In this document: in pieces, positions 26,901 through 36,841 of the stretch | Position numbering within the stretch: position 1 is the first letter of the stretch | How the letters are laid out: every line of letters starts with the position of its first letter | Source: Lachnospiraceae bacterium | GTDB taxonomy: Bacteria; Bacillota; Clostridia; Lachnospirales; Lachnospiraceae | Length of the DNA stretch: 64,000 nucleotides | Direction: 5' to 3' | Assembly: GCA_015056945.1 (NCBI GenBank) | Contig: SVFH01000004.1 | Location: forward strand, 62,001 to 126,000 | Program-made: the position numbers and the translations under genes | The notes under the pieces: generated by a model | The model's input: only the letters and a program-made list of their open reading frames with translations | Database searches by the model: none | What the model was told of the DNA's origin: nothing

Positions 26901-29754
26901 GAAGGCAGATACGGTTACTGCTGAAGCATTTAAGACAGAAGGTCTTGGTAAGGTTGTATCCGTAACACCATATAATGCAATTGATTACAAGGGCGTTAAT
27001 GTAGCTAAGGAATTTATCATTGAATTCACGAACAAGGCAAAAGGCGGCGAAACATATACGCTTGTAAGTGATGCATCTGCGATGGAAACTTATGCAGGCA
27101 TAAAAGGATTTGGTGATGCGGCAAGTGAGGAGATTGAAATGACTGCAGCTGCAGCGTTACTTAAGGAAGTAGTGATTCCTAAGAATGTTGCGGTGAAGGC
27201 AGGAACGGAGAAAACCGTCAAACTGTATGTAAAGGGTAACGGAGAAGATTTGTCCGGCTTTACCTTTGAAGTCAGTGGTGAGCTTCTCAAGGATGAAACC
27301 TATGTTGAGGCAGTTACGAACAAAGAGGGTGTAGCAGAGTTTGTCATTGTAGCAGAAGAACCGTGTACATCATGGATTGACGTAGCTATTGGTGAAACAG
27401 AAGCAACCATACGTGTTGATGTGTTAAGAAGTGGTGAACTTGTTGATGAGCTGGAAGCGGTTTCTTTAAATACGAAGGATTTTGATATTACGCTTGATAA
27501 GACGGAATATACATATACAGGCGAACCTAATGAGCCGGCTGTAAAGATTGAAGACACTAACAAGAAAGTTCTTGAACAGGATAAGGACTATACGGTTTCA
27601 TATGAAAATAACGTGGATGCCGGCAAAAATGCAACTGTTGTAATCAATGGTATCGGTGCTTATAAGGGTACGGTAAAGGTTCCTTTTACAATTCTTGCAG
27701 TGGAATTAAAAAAGGAGAACATTAAACTTTCGAAGAATGCATACAAACTGAGTGAGTACGCCAATGAGGAACTTGCACAGGGTCTTCTTCCTGCAGTAGA
27801 AGTAAAGGTTGGAGAAAAACTTCTTGAAGAGGGAAAAGACTACGTTGTGAAAGCAACGAATAATAAACAGCCCGGTAAGGCGAAAGCAGTTGTTACCGGT
27901 GTTAATAACTATGCAAAGGAATTCACATATGAATATAGCATCGAGGGCGTAAATCTTGCAAAAGTGAAATTCAATAAGATTTCGGCGCAGAGTATTCTTG
28001 ATGCACCGATTGAAATCATCCCTACAGTGGATGCAAAATACTTAGAGAAAACAGGTGCAAAAGAGATTAAGTTCAACATGGCATTTGATAAGAATGACAA
28101 GCCCGGAACAGCAACCATCTATCTGTATGGTGGAGACGGCATGAACACAACAGGCAAGAGAAAACTTACCTTTAAGATTGAGAAAGTGAAATTTACTAAG
28201 GATAATCTGATTGTGGGGACCGCTCTTGATGAGAACGGTAATGTTATTTCGGGAATTGCACCGCAGGATTATACGGGAGAAGCATTAAAGCCTGAAGTAT
28301 ATGTTGCGGTAAAATACGGCGAAGAACTGATTGCGCTTGAAGAAGGCAAGGACTATACACTTTCTTACAGCAATAACGTGAAGGCAGGCAAGCTTGACAA
28401 AGAAGGTAACCCGGTTGCGTCAGCTAAAGTGACAGTAAAAGGTAAGGGTAACTTCACGGGAAGCGTTGCAAGAACCTTTGTGATTAACCCGATTGCAATC
28501 GGTAACGGCGAAACATTAAGCGATTATATCGCAATGGATGTATTAAATATCATTAAGTACACCGGCAAGAATGCAAAGCCGGCACCGAAGTTATACTACA
28601 CGGCAAATGATAAGAAGGTAGCCCTGAAAGCAGGAAAGGATTATAAGATCACCTGTGAACAAAAGGGTGAAAAGGATAAGACCGTTAAGGTGGAATATAC
28701 CATCAACGGTATCGGTAACTTCAAGGGAAGCGCGAAAGCTTTTGTATGGGTAACCGATGAGAAGGTAAGTATGAAGCTTACAAAGAAATCCGCAGTGTAT
28801 ACCGGAGGTGAAATCACTCTCGCAGAGGATGAAATCAAGGTATTCCGCGGAAAGACGGAAGTGGATAAGGCACACTACAGTGTAACATATTTGAACAACG
28901 TAAATGCCGGTACGGCGACCGTAATCGTGAAGGGCGATGAGAAGAACTTTGTCGGTGAGGCAGTTGCAACCTTTAAGATTACACCGAAAGTATTGGCGGA
29001 AGCAGAGGATGGAATTCATGTAAACCTTGCTGAGTCCAAAGTATTCACCGGATATCCTGTAGAGCTCGGTGAAGAGGAAGTGGAAGTATATGATTCCAAA
29101 GCCGAAAAAGAATTGATTCAAACAAAGGACTTCACATTGAAGTACAGCTCTAATACAAAGATTGGTACCGCGAAAGTAACTTTAACCGGCAAGGGTAATT
29201 ACAAAGGAAAGATTGTTAAAACATTCAAGATTACAAAGTTGCCTGAGTTTGTATCGAAAAATATGATATGTTTAGGTGTTCCGGCTACTTTTACAAATAA
29301 ACCGGTAAAACCTTATATGGTGGCGTGGTATTTTGAGAATGGTATGCTTGGCTCAGAAGAAGTAGTATTGAATCCTTCCGCCGTATTTACGATAAGCTAT
29401 AAGGATAACGTAAATTCCGGTACGGGAACCATAATCCTTAAGCCCAAAAAGGGAGTTTTTGAAAAAGTAACGGATGAGCAGATTGTGTCTACATTCAGTA
29501 TTGATAAAGCTGACATCAATGATGTGAAAGCAAATGTGATTAAGGTTCAGCCTTTTAAGGGCAAGGCGGTGACACCGAAGGTAAGCTTAAAGCTTGGCAG
29601 CTATAAGCTCAAAGAAGGCGTGGACTACACAGTCGAGTACGAGAACAACGACAGTCGCGGCCGTGCAACCATCATAATCAAAGCAATTGAAAAGAATGGT
29701 GAAAAGGAAGGAAACTTCACCGGCGAAAAGAGAATTAACTTCTTTATTTTCTAA
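23983..29754 (+). CDS. Giant secreted protein 1: BspA-type LRR plus Ig-like repeat array
   Basis: 1923 residues. Start ATG 23983 follows AAGGAGG; the frame extends up to 23893 without a ribosome site. Order of parts: Sec signal peptide (about residues 1-32, ending VMAAPS); acidic T/S-E-E linker (about 36-100); BspA-like (LRR_5) leucine-rich region (about 105-570, units such as FVIPEDVTTIGDNAFW and LTISKNVKTIEEEAF); bacterial Ig-like and carboxypeptidase-regulatory-like domains (about 570-1160); then about ten Ig-like repeats from about 1167 to the end, each with GKDYT-SY-NN and GTA-V and GNY-G-F-I signatures. No LPxTG motif, SLH domain or C-terminal helix is present. Likely a cell-surface or released adhesin. 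Confidence 0.85.
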   Translation: MKKDSKMKRILARMLVVALVLQMGLPLNVMAAPSELQETETETEAPLREEISESEEASEEATEEVATEEISEVATEEISEESTEENTEEVLEPISSEEEMDDFGATGYTNERVLNGGFRVATDENGKCVLISYEGDAEEVVVPAPIEIVDTYAICLDSIKKITFGETVKELRSRCICDTSNLEVIDFGHVEKMEAYVLFQCYSFNKIILPRNNFEINGQFQQHAVFQSKVTVEIPKEVTELPKEAFGIDQSTMEVEKYIVEEGNPSYEAIDDVLYTKPQDGGRTLIGYPMYKPVESFVIPEDVTTIGDNAFWFCCEKSPLKELTISKNVKTIEEEAFAYTKLDKLILLANVETVVEPKYAYRPNHFEGDYNWICGVDELVLDGEALQMSVENKTKLFGEANVRKLTLPADFQGNISGKMLATYSALEKVNIAEENEVYKTVDGMVLSKDGTILYAMPASNSNSKEIIIPESVTTIKTDAFYAPSGKMKCPVSKVTIPSGVNSIEANAFTPNGSLGISAVFEGAADAFDTDAIANDGEGVTIFCLQDEADELKNKFPACNVIPVGMELEVPEVTSQTEIVLSGKADPNSVVKVYVDDVYATEVVTDAAGEWQTFVKVAVSAADDSWKINVTNEDGTIFSESKYVKWDGSPFFSIPDEVNMDSFLVYGTGLRHGTTYVYVDGKLAGTTKADWNGKFGVRIPLEDPVSGKQYEVYVVSERDGYKGQSEVKTFLYKDHGIKLDSVTIQWSEWGKDEPYEMDITNPFEDNRRISFDPNVPIRYTVNLTESDMLDKVLVKVASKATATKRTLNTVKIEDGTWEAECAGKKIVPNYVEIVCVLKSGETFTIYAAEIFMLIDPSGYIYEVALENRVEGATAEIYYKENLSDEEKTLWDAENYGQVNPQVTGANGYYGWDVPVGYWQVVVNKEGYQTAESEWMSVPPIRTDVNLELISTESAVIEAVYLSGNQVKVNFSHYMKADTVTAEAFKTEGLGKVVSVTPYNAIDYKGVNVAKEFIIEFTNKAKGGETYTLVSDASAMETYAGIKGFGDAASEEIEMTAAAALLKEVVIPKNVAVKAGTEKTVKLYVKGNGEDLSGFTFEVSGELLKDETYVEAVTNKEGVAEFVIVAEEPCTSWIDVAIGETEATIRVDVLRSGELVDELEAVSLNTKDFDITLDKTEYTYTGEPNEPAVKIEDTNKKVLEQDKDYTVSYENNVDAGKNATVVINGIGAYKGTVKVPFTILAVELKKENIKLSKNAYKLSEYANEELAQGLLPAVEVKVGEKLLEEGKDYVVKATNNKQPGKAKAVVTGVNNYAKEFTYEYSIEGVNLAKVKFNKISAQSILDAPIEIIPTVDAKYLEKTGAKEIKFNMAFDKNDKPGTATIYLYGGDGMNTTGKRKLTFKIEKVKFTKDNLIVGTALDENGNVISGIAPQDYTGEALKPEVYVAVKYGEELIALEEGKDYTLSYSNNVKAGKLDKEGNPVASAKVTVKGKGNFTGSVARTFVINPIAIGNGETLSDYIAMDVLNIIKYTGKNAKPAPKLYYTANDKKVALKAGKDYKITCEQKGEKDKTVKVEYTINGIGNFKGSAKAFVWVTDEKVSMKLTKKSAVYTGGEITLAEDEIKVFRGKTEVDKAHYSVTYLNNVNAGTATVIVKGDEKNFVGEAVATFKITPKVLAEAEDGIHVNLAESKVFTGYPVELGEEEVEVYDSKAEKELIQTKDFTLKYSSNTKIGTAKVTLTGKGNYKGKIVKTFKITKLPEFVSKNMICLGVPATFTNKPVKPYMVAWYFENGMLGSEEVVLNPSAVFTISYKDNVNSGTGTIILKPKKGVFEKVTDEQIVSTFSIDKADINDVKANVIKVQPFKGKAVTPKVSLKLGSYKLKEGVDYTVEYENNDSRGRATIIIKAIEKNGEKEGNFTGEKRINFFIF

Positions 29755-29765
29755 ATATTTTATTC

Positions 29766-29801
29766 GCAAAAGGTGTCTGTTTTTGGGCAGACGCCTTTTG
29801 C
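29766..29801 (+). terminator. Stem-loop after giant protein 1
   Basis: GCAAAAGGTGTCTG (29766-29779) pairs with CAGACGCCTTTTGC (29788-29801), one G-T wobble, loop of 8. There is no long U-tract afterwards, only ATTATT, so termination may be partial. Confidence 0.6.
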
Positions 29802-29844
29802 ATTATTACAAGGCGGATTAATGAAGTTATATAGCATAAACATA

Positions 29845-29873
29845 TTGTTAACGGTTATGATTTCTTTTATAAT
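29845..29873 (+). promoter_or_regulatory. Promoter of giant protein 2
   Basis: TTGTTA (29845-29850), 17-base spacer, TATAAT (29868-29873), 49 bases before the ATG at 29923. Confidence 0.7.
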
Positions 29874-29922
29874 TAAAACGACAGTTGTTGATGATAATAC
29901 GAAATAGAGGAGAGGTGTTTAG

Positions 29923-32900
29923 ATGATTAAAAAACAAGCGGCGTTAAAAGTTTTAGCTATGTTATTAGTTATTTTTATTTCAGTGACGGGAATGCCCTTT
30001 TCAGTCTCTGCTGATAATGGAGCTAAAGTTTTTAATAATGGGGACGAGGCTAAGAATTTTCCGGTGAATTACGACCCGAATGAAGGAATGATTCCATATG
30101 GGTATACCGGAGAAATCGGCATGCTTTCCTATTTGGATGACAATAATCGCTATGATTCGGATAAGGATTATGTCCATTTCCCGGATGATTTGATTGCTAT
30201 GGAGGATGTTTATGGTGATTTGATGTTCCCGGATTATTCGCCGGATAACCCTTATTATGATTATACGGAAATGTTTAATTGCGCACTTGAGGTTGCAAGG
30301 GCGAAAGGAAATGTGGATGTATATGTAGAGGAAGGGGTTTATTACTTTACGGAATCTGTCTGGCTCTGGGGGTATACTAATATCAATGGTGTTGCAGGCA
30401 AAACGGTTTTTGTTGTGAAACCGAATTTTACGGATTCGAATGGGGACAGAATTGAGCAAAACGGATTTTTTGCCAACAAAGATGTGACTTCAAAATATGC
30501 ATGGTACTTTGGCAGAATTTCAGATATGACGTTTGTTGTTGAGGGTTCACACGAGACATTTACACCGGAGCATTCTGCGGAGGAAATTCATGCGAACCTG
30601 TTAAGTGATGATGTTCAGTCCGTGGAGGGCTACGCACTATTTGATCATATAAGAATCAAGTACGGCAAAGTGCAGAATATTGCTTTGTCCGGCTTTTGCT
30701 CTTTGTTTCATACCTGTTTTATTGATATGCTTACAAGGGTTACGAATGTAACGGTAGGACCTTGCAGAATTGCAATTTGGGGTGTTGAAACAAATGATGC
30801 GTTTTTCTATGATAACTATTTTTACGGTGGATATTTCACCAAAGATGAATTGCATGAAATACCGATTTTTCAAATGACTTTCAGCATGGGAACGACTGTT
30901 TTCAGTAATTCCTATATCTGCAATTTCTATTTTTCACGAAATGGCGCGTCCACTTGGAATCCGCATACATCTTATTCGAATCTGACATTTGAGCGAACCT
31001 ATAATTTTGTAATGGATACGACAGTAGAGAGTTCTTCTTCGGTAAGCGGATGCCTTTTTAGAAATTGTTCTTATCGCGATATCAAAGCATATTTTGATTC
31101 GCTTGGTTTGAAAGCGTACGATCATGCCACCAAGTATTTTGATTATGATTTGAATCATGAAGTATATCCGGATACCGGTTATATTATACGTGATTCCATT
31201 GTTGGTGATGATGCCGTTTCCAGAAAAAAAAGTTCTGTTTATAATCAGGATAAAAAGATTGCTTTGATTCAGTTACATAACGGAATTGCATTTTCACAAA
31301 ATAAAATCGTTTGTGACTCGCTTGAAAAAACGACACTTTTATGCCTTTCCAATTCAGAGTGGTCTTCGACTTATGATGGGCGAAGAAGCTCTGCAATTAA
31401 TGTAAGCTTTGCGGATAATGCGTTTGAGATTAATGAATATGTAAAAGAAGATTTGTTCATTGACGACTGGAAAAACGGAAAGCCGCTTTCGGAAGGCTGG
31501 CATGATAATATAATCATTGAATGGGGGCCCAAAGGCTGGGAAGACAAGGATGGTAATCCGGTTATGGGATATATCGGCGTTGAAGGGCCGAATCCTGTAT
31601 GCTGGATGGAAGATCATATTTATGTTTCAACGGATTTGAAGCGTTACGTGGATCTGACGGCTTTTAAGAGTCCCGACCAACCTGCTTTAGGATATGCTGC
31701 TTTGGGCAAAGTTGGTGCAAACGAACAACAATTGAGTGATTTGGGAATTCGTGAAAGATATTATGAAGATATTCAATCCGGAGAATATGAGATTGTTTCT
31801 CTAAAGAAGGATTTCGGTGCCATTTCATGGAATACGGCATCAAATCATCAGAATTTACAGAGAGCTTTCGATTATATTGCTTCACATGATGCGATTCTTT
31901 TCATTGAATCAGGTACTTATTACATTGACAAACCAATCGTATTACGCGGCGGTAAAACATATCGTGTTTATGCTGAGGGCGGAATCAGAACAAGTAAAAC
32001 CAATGAAATTGCAGGAGCAGGTGCATTTGTAATGAGTGGCGATGATAATGCGCCGATTGACGGCTATTTTATCAATGTTGATTTATATTTGCATAATTGC
32101 AATACAAGCGGATTTTATCAGGTAAATACGGATGATTTTTACTTTAAGATGCGAAGCGTACAACGTGGTGTCGGATGTTTTACTGAATGTAATTTGAAAG
32201 ATACGATTATCAGCGACGGACAGATTCAGTACAATGAATACGGATTCTTTTATCGCACGGTTACGGATAATACAGTTATCAAATATGTATACGGTACGGG
32301 AAGTACCGGTGTTGATCCTGCGGAGGGATATACGCCGGGTGATATTACATACAAATATTTTATCTCCAGTTCTGATTTTGCGCATTCCACATGGCGCGGA
32401 TGCTGGCTTGAATTCGGTCAGTTTGCAAACGGCAAAACACTGACGGGAGAAGGAAACAGTATTTACAGGGGTAATCTGATAGATTATACTTTCAACTACA
32501 GTTTCGGCAGAAATGATGTGGTGTGCGGAAATACGATGACAAGAGCAAGTTATTCTTCGATTGTAAATCATATGGTCAACTCGAATTTCCCTATCGATTT
32601 ACCGGATGCATTAACTGATAAACCGATGATTATGTACCATATCAATGATGGTATGCGTCTGATTGGAAATATGTGTATCGGAACACTGAGTGAACAGACA
32701 CATTTCGTTTCCTTTGACAGTCCGTCCATCCGTTATAAAGATGAGAATGGGAGAGAAGTGGTATCCATTTCGAATGCCAGAGTTGCCGGCAACGGTAATA
32801 CGTCTGCGCATTTAGGTGTATATAAAATCATGAGACCCATTACTCCTTATGACAGGGCTGACAATATTGTTTTGGAAAATTGTAAAAATAATACTTTCAA

Positions 32901-35900
32901 CTTGCAGAATTTCTATTTTGTGGATCAGGAAGATGACCCGGATACATCAGATGTTGACGAAACGTTTCATATTACCAAGGCTGATGTGGCTTCATGGTCT
33001 GTTCCGTTGACCAAAACATATGTAAACGGTGAAGCACTGGTAGTTGATTATCCAAAGAAAGAAGCGCAGAAACTGACGCAGATTATTACGGAACCTTCTA
33101 AACAGGAAGTGATTTTTGATGCGCCCAACGAATGTGAATTGGGGTATGAGAAAAACACGGAATTCAGATTATATGATTTCAAAAATAAGTCTGAAAAAGA
33201 CTTGGAAAATTTGAAAGAAACCTTTTACGGTTTTGTGGATAAGCAGACGGTTCAGATTTACAGAAATTCAAAATATAATGTCGCCGATTTCGATAGTTTT
33301 TCTTCAGCAGACAGCAATAATGCGGAGGACAAGGAACCTGCATCAGAAAAAAGAGCAGAAGATGCATCGGTCGTTTCCGATGATGTAGCAGGAGTATTTG
33401 CAGAGGAATCAACGGAGGAGATATCGGAAGCGGTTTCAGAGGAAGTATCTGAGGAGGCATCGGAAGAAGTATCTGAAGAAACTACAGAGGAAACATCCGA
33501 AGAAGCAGCAGAGGAAAGTTCAGAAGCGGATTCGGAAGAAGCATCACAAGAACCTTCCGAAGATACAACGGAAGAAACACCTGAAGAAATACCGGAACCT
33601 GAAGCAGAAGAGAAAGAAAGACAGGGTGCAGGTAACGGTAATAAGCGTTATTTTACCTATAACGATATCAAACATCTTTCGCTTGAAGAAAAGCAGGATA
33701 TCTATATGCAGGCAATTCTGTATGATATCCGTACAGCGCAGGATGGAAAGACAAGCTTTTATATGTATCAGAAACGCCCCGAAGATGTCGTAGAGGAACC
33801 GGATGGCTGTGCGCCGACCTACGCATTGGTGTTTGATGATCCGGAGATAAGCGGTGAAAAACTGGTTGGCGTAACGGGAAGCTTTTATCAGGATTTTGTT
33901 TATGCGTATACATGGATAAATAAAAGGGCGCCGGTCATTATTTTCTCGGAAGATGAAGAAAACTATTACGGTATTACGATCGGATATACAACAAGCAATC
34001 CGAATTTGGGGATATTCTATACACCGACAAGAATTATCAAGAATTATGAAAATGGCGGAAACAATTTTAATGATCCCGGTGATACGGCTGTCAGAAGTGA
34101 TGAAGCAGCAGCAGAAGCTATCGGGGCATGGTCAAAATATGCTGTTGGGCTTACACAGTACGATGCATTGGCTGATATTACAAGACCGAATCAGGGTGAG
34201 CAGGAAAAGTATTTATTCGGCGACTACACCACCACTTCCATTTTTGGCGGTGATATGAGCAAATACGGCAGTACGATTTATGGTGTTGATTTCAGAATGG
34301 AATATAACGATGTTTATGAAACAGTGAAATTATTTGCTACATTTGATTTCAGCAGTATTGGTGAAGATACATCTGTTACACCTTCCTTGAAAGCGACCAG
34401 AAGAGAAGTATTTGTAGGAACATTCAGTGTCAAAGATAAAGAAAAAATCTTCGGCTTATGGGGAGGCGATGAAACATGGATTGAAAGCTTCCAGTTTGAA
34501 TATGCGAAGTCGCAGGATTCCTCTTGTCAGCATGACTATCTGCAGCAATTGACACGCGAAGGCGCATGCAATAAGTGTGATATTGTGTTAAACACATGTA
34601 AGAAATGCGGATATTCTTATGAGCAGAATATTCCTTATGAAGGACATAATTTTGTGGATTCTTCGGAATCATCAGCTGATAAGAGTAAAATCATTTATAC
34701 ACACGTGTGCAAAGACTGTGGTTTTTCTTATCAGACGGAATTGAATATGTTTGCCTGCCGACACGATTGGGAAGAGATTTCCAAGGCACCGTTAACCTGT
34801 TTGTCAGACGGATATCTGATCAGACGCTGTACCAAATGTGAAGAAGTAGACCAAATCGTTTATAAGCATTACGGCCATGATTTCGAATTGTCTGAGACCG
34901 TTGAACCGACTGAAACAAGCCAGGGGTATCGTAAATATTATTGTAAAAATTGCGATGAAATGAAGATGGAGTATCTGGATATCATTCCGCAGCCCGGGCA
35001 AAAAGTAATGAACGGTTTGTGGTGTACATCGATTCCGGATCAGACCTATACCGGTAAAGCGATTAAACCGGAGGTGAAGGTTTATTTCAAAAAAACACTT
35101 TTACAAAAAGGAAAAGATTATACCATCAGCTATAAAAGAAATGTAAATGCCAATAATGCACTGGACTCCAAAACAGCACCTACAATTGAGATTAAGGGAA
35201 AAGGCAATTACACAGGTGTGGTTACCAAGACCTTTAAAATCAAGCCGAAGTCTATTTATGATTCCGATATTACAATCGAGAAAGAGATTTATCTTAGCTA
35301 TAACGGAAAAACACAGAAAAAGGTTCCGACCATTAAATGGGGCAAAAAGAAGCTTGTCTTAAATAAAGATTATAAGGTTTCTTTTAATGACGGTGATTCC
35401 GGAAATACGATTGCATATAATACACCGGGCAAATATGCGGTACGCATTGATCCGATTGGAAATTACGGCGGTCTGGGTACGGCTTCGTATATTATCATTT
35501 CTGAAAATAAGCCGATGAGTAAGGTAAAAATCAAACATGCCAAAACGTATGAATATACAGGAGAGGCGGTTGAAGTAAGCGATTTGGTGGTCACCTACGG
35601 CAAAGAAGTGCTTGAATTAGGCAAGGATTACTGGGTTGCTTACGAGAATAATGTTGAGATCGGCACTGCAACGTTGATTGTATACGGAAACAACAAAAAG
35701 GATAAGTTTTTCGGGACCAAGAAATCTACGTTTCGGATTGTAGGCACATCGATTAATAAGGCGAAGGTTACCGGTTTGGAGAATTCGGTATACACTTCGG
35801 ATGAAATTGAGGTTAAACCGACGGTTACGTTAGCGGGTAAAACTTTGGTTGAAAAAAAGGACTATGTTCTTGAATATTCCGGCAATATTAATCCGGGAAC

Positions 35901-36786
35901 GGCGAAGGTAACAATCAAAGGAATTCATGCATATTCAGGTTCTCTTACAAAGAAGTTCAAAATTCTTCCTTACAATCTGATAGCGGATGAGGAGAATCTT
36001 GTTTCGGGACTGCCGGAAAGTGCGTTGACTTATTCCTATGTCAAAGGCGGGGTGAAGCCGAAGCTTACGCTGATGTATGGTAACATGCTCCTGAAAGAGG
36101 GAAAGGATTATACACTTTCTTATAAGGGAAATAATAAAGTTACGAATGCCGCAACGCTAACGGTAAAAGGAAAAGGCAGGTTTGCAGGTTCGAAAAAATA
36201 TCAGTTTGGCATTACGGCAAAAGATATTTCAGGACTCAGAATATTGACTCCGGATATTATGTACAAAAACAAGAAGGGCAATTACGTAAATAAGCCGGTT
36301 ATTACGGATGTTGACGGGAAGAAGCTTGTGGCCGGAAAAGATTATGAGAAGAAGTTTGTATACAAAACAACTTCAGGAAATGTAATTGATTCTAAGGCAA
36401 CACTTAATGTCGGTGATGTGATAGTAGTGTTTGTTAACGGAAAAGGAAATTATACCGGAGTAATTCAGGCGAAGTACACGCTCAGCCCGAGTGATATTAA
36501 ATCGGCTAAAGTATCTGCGGAATCCAAGATTTATACGGGTGAAGCCATTACGTTGAGTGAGAAGGACATTACAATCAAAATCAATAATACGAAATTATCG
36601 TATGGTAAAGATTTCATTATTCTGGAAGATTCTTATACGAATAACGTGAATAAAGGTACTGCGACTGTGACGATTAAGGGTGTCGGAAATTATGCAGGTT
36701 CAAAGACGGTAAGCTTTAAAATAAAGAGTAAGCCGTTTGAATGGGCAAAAGACATTATTCCCTTTTCGCTAAAATCATTATTTTAA
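29923..36786 (+). CDS. Giant secreted protein 2: double beta-helix plus Ig-like repeat array
   Basis: 2287 residues. Parts in order: Sec signal peptide (1-30, ending SVSADNG); parallel beta-helix region 1 (about 45-490); beta-helix region 2 (about 625-995) beginning with the pectate-lyase-3-like entry DFGAISW...LQRAFDYIASHDAILFIESGTYYIDKPIVL; acidic S/T-E-E linker (about 1160-1240); a beta-rich domain (about 1245-1530, PVIIFSEDEENYYGITIG to FVGTFSVKDK); a Cys-rich segment with repeated C-x2-C and GH motifs (about 1533-1691), probably zinc-binding; and eight Ig-like repeats (about 1696-2283). Beta-helices of this kind bind or cut polysaccharide; I see no defined catalytic residues. The next gene is a paralogue. 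Ribosome site GAGGAGAGG. Confidence 0.82.
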   Translation: MIKKQAALKVLAMLLVIFISVTGMPFSVSADNGAKVFNNGDEAKNFPVNYDPNEGMIPYGYTGEIGMLSYLDDNNRYDSDKDYVHFPDDLIAMEDVYGDLMFPDYSPDNPYYDYTEMFNCALEVARAKGNVDVYVEEGVYYFTESVWLWGYTNINGVAGKTVFVVKPNFTDSNGDRIEQNGFFANKDVTSKYAWYFGRISDMTFVVEGSHETFTPEHSAEEIHANLLSDDVQSVEGYALFDHIRIKYGKVQNIALSGFCSLFHTCFIDMLTRVTNVTVGPCRIAIWGVETNDAFFYDNYFYGGYFTKDELHEIPIFQMTFSMGTTVFSNSYICNFYFSRNGASTWNPHTSYSNLTFERTYNFVMDTTVESSSSVSGCLFRNCSYRDIKAYFDSLGLKAYDHATKYFDYDLNHEVYPDTGYIIRDSIVGDDAVSRKKSSVYNQDKKIALIQLHNGIAFSQNKIVCDSLEKTTLLCLSNSEWSSTYDGRRSSAINVSFADNAFEINEYVKEDLFIDDWKNGKPLSEGWHDNIIIEWGPKGWEDKDGNPVMGYIGVEGPNPVCWMEDHIYVSTDLKRYVDLTAFKSPDQPALGYAALGKVGANEQQLSDLGIRERYYEDIQSGEYEIVSLKKDFGAISWNTASNHQNLQRAFDYIASHDAILFIESGTYYIDKPIVLRGGKTYRVYAEGGIRTSKTNEIAGAGAFVMSGDDNAPIDGYFINVDLYLHNCNTSGFYQVNTDDFYFKMRSVQRGVGCFTECNLKDTIISDGQIQYNEYGFFYRTVTDNTVIKYVYGTGSTGVDPAEGYTPGDITYKYFISSSDFAHSTWRGCWLEFGQFANGKTLTGEGNSIYRGNLIDYTFNYSFGRNDVVCGNTMTRASYSSIVNHMVNSNFPIDLPDALTDKPMIMYHINDGMRLIGNMCIGTLSEQTHFVSFDSPSIRYKDENGREVVSISNARVAGNGNTSAHLGVYKIMRPITPYDRADNIVLENCKNNTFNLQNFYFVDQEDDPDTSDVDETFHITKADVASWSVPLTKTYVNGEALVVDYPKKEAQKLTQIITEPSKQEVIFDAPNECELGYEKNTEFRLYDFKNKSEKDLENLKETFYGFVDKQTVQIYRNSKYNVADFDSFSSADSNNAEDKEPASEKRAEDASVVSDDVAGVFAEESTEEISEAVSEEVSEEASEEVSEETTEETSEEAAEESSEADSEEASQEPSEDTTEETPEEIPEPEAEEKERQGAGNGNKRYFTYNDIKHLSLEEKQDIYMQAILYDIRTAQDGKTSFYMYQKRPEDVVEEPDGCAPTYALVFDDPEISGEKLVGVTGSFYQDFVYAYTWINKRAPVIIFSEDEENYYGITIGYTTSNPNLGIFYTPTRIIKNYENGGNNFNDPGDTAVRSDEAAAEAIGAWSKYAVGLTQYDALADITRPNQGEQEKYLFGDYTTTSIFGGDMSKYGSTIYGVDFRMEYNDVYETVKLFATFDFSSIGEDTSVTPSLKATRREVFVGTFSVKDKEKIFGLWGGDETWIESFQFEYAKSQDSSCQHDYLQQLTREGACNKCDIVLNTCKKCGYSYEQNIPYEGHNFVDSSESSADKSKIIYTHVCKDCGFSYQTELNMFACRHDWEEISKAPLTCLSDGYLIRRCTKCEEVDQIVYKHYGHDFELSETVEPTETSQGYRKYYCKNCDEMKMEYLDIIPQPGQKVMNGLWCTSIPDQTYTGKAIKPEVKVYFKKTLLQKGKDYTISYKRNVNANNALDSKTAPTIEIKGKGNYTGVVTKTFKIKPKSIYDSDITIEKEIYLSYNGKTQKKVPTIKWGKKKLVLNKDYKVSFNDGDSGNTIAYNTPGKYAVRIDPIGNYGGLGTASYIIISENKPMSKVKIKHAKTYEYTGEAVEVSDLVVTYGKEVLELGKDYWVAYENNVEIGTATLIVYGNNKKDKFFGTKKSTFRIVGTSINKAKVTGLENSVYTSDEIEVKPTVTLAGKTLVEKKDYVLEYSGNINPGTAKVTIKGIHAYSGSLTKKFKILPYNLIADEENLVSGLPESALTYSYVKGGVKPKLTLMYGNMLLKEGKDYTLSYKGNNKVTNAATLTVKGKGRFAGSKKYQFGITAKDISGLRILTPDIMYKNKKGNYVNKPVITDVDGKKLVAGKDYEKKFVYKTTSGNVIDSKATLNVGDVIVVFVNGKGNYTGVIQAKYTLSPSDIKSAKVSAESKIYTGEAITLSEKDITIKINNTKLSYGKDFIILEDSYTNNVNKGTATVTIKGVGNYAGSKTVSFKIKSKPFEWAKDIIPFSLKSLF

Positions 36787-36791
36787 TTGAT

Positions 36792-36827
36792 AAAGGGGAT
36801 TGGATGAAATATGCAATCCCCTTTTTT
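36792..36827 (+). terminator. Intrinsic terminator between giant genes 2 and 3
   Basis: AAAGGGGATTG (36792-36802) pairs perfectly with CAATCCCCTTT (36814-36824), then T6. It ends only two bases before the AAAGGTGAG ribosome site of the next gene, so that gene cannot have a promoter between them. Confidence 0.9.
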
Positions 36828-36841
36828 GAAAGGTGAGAACT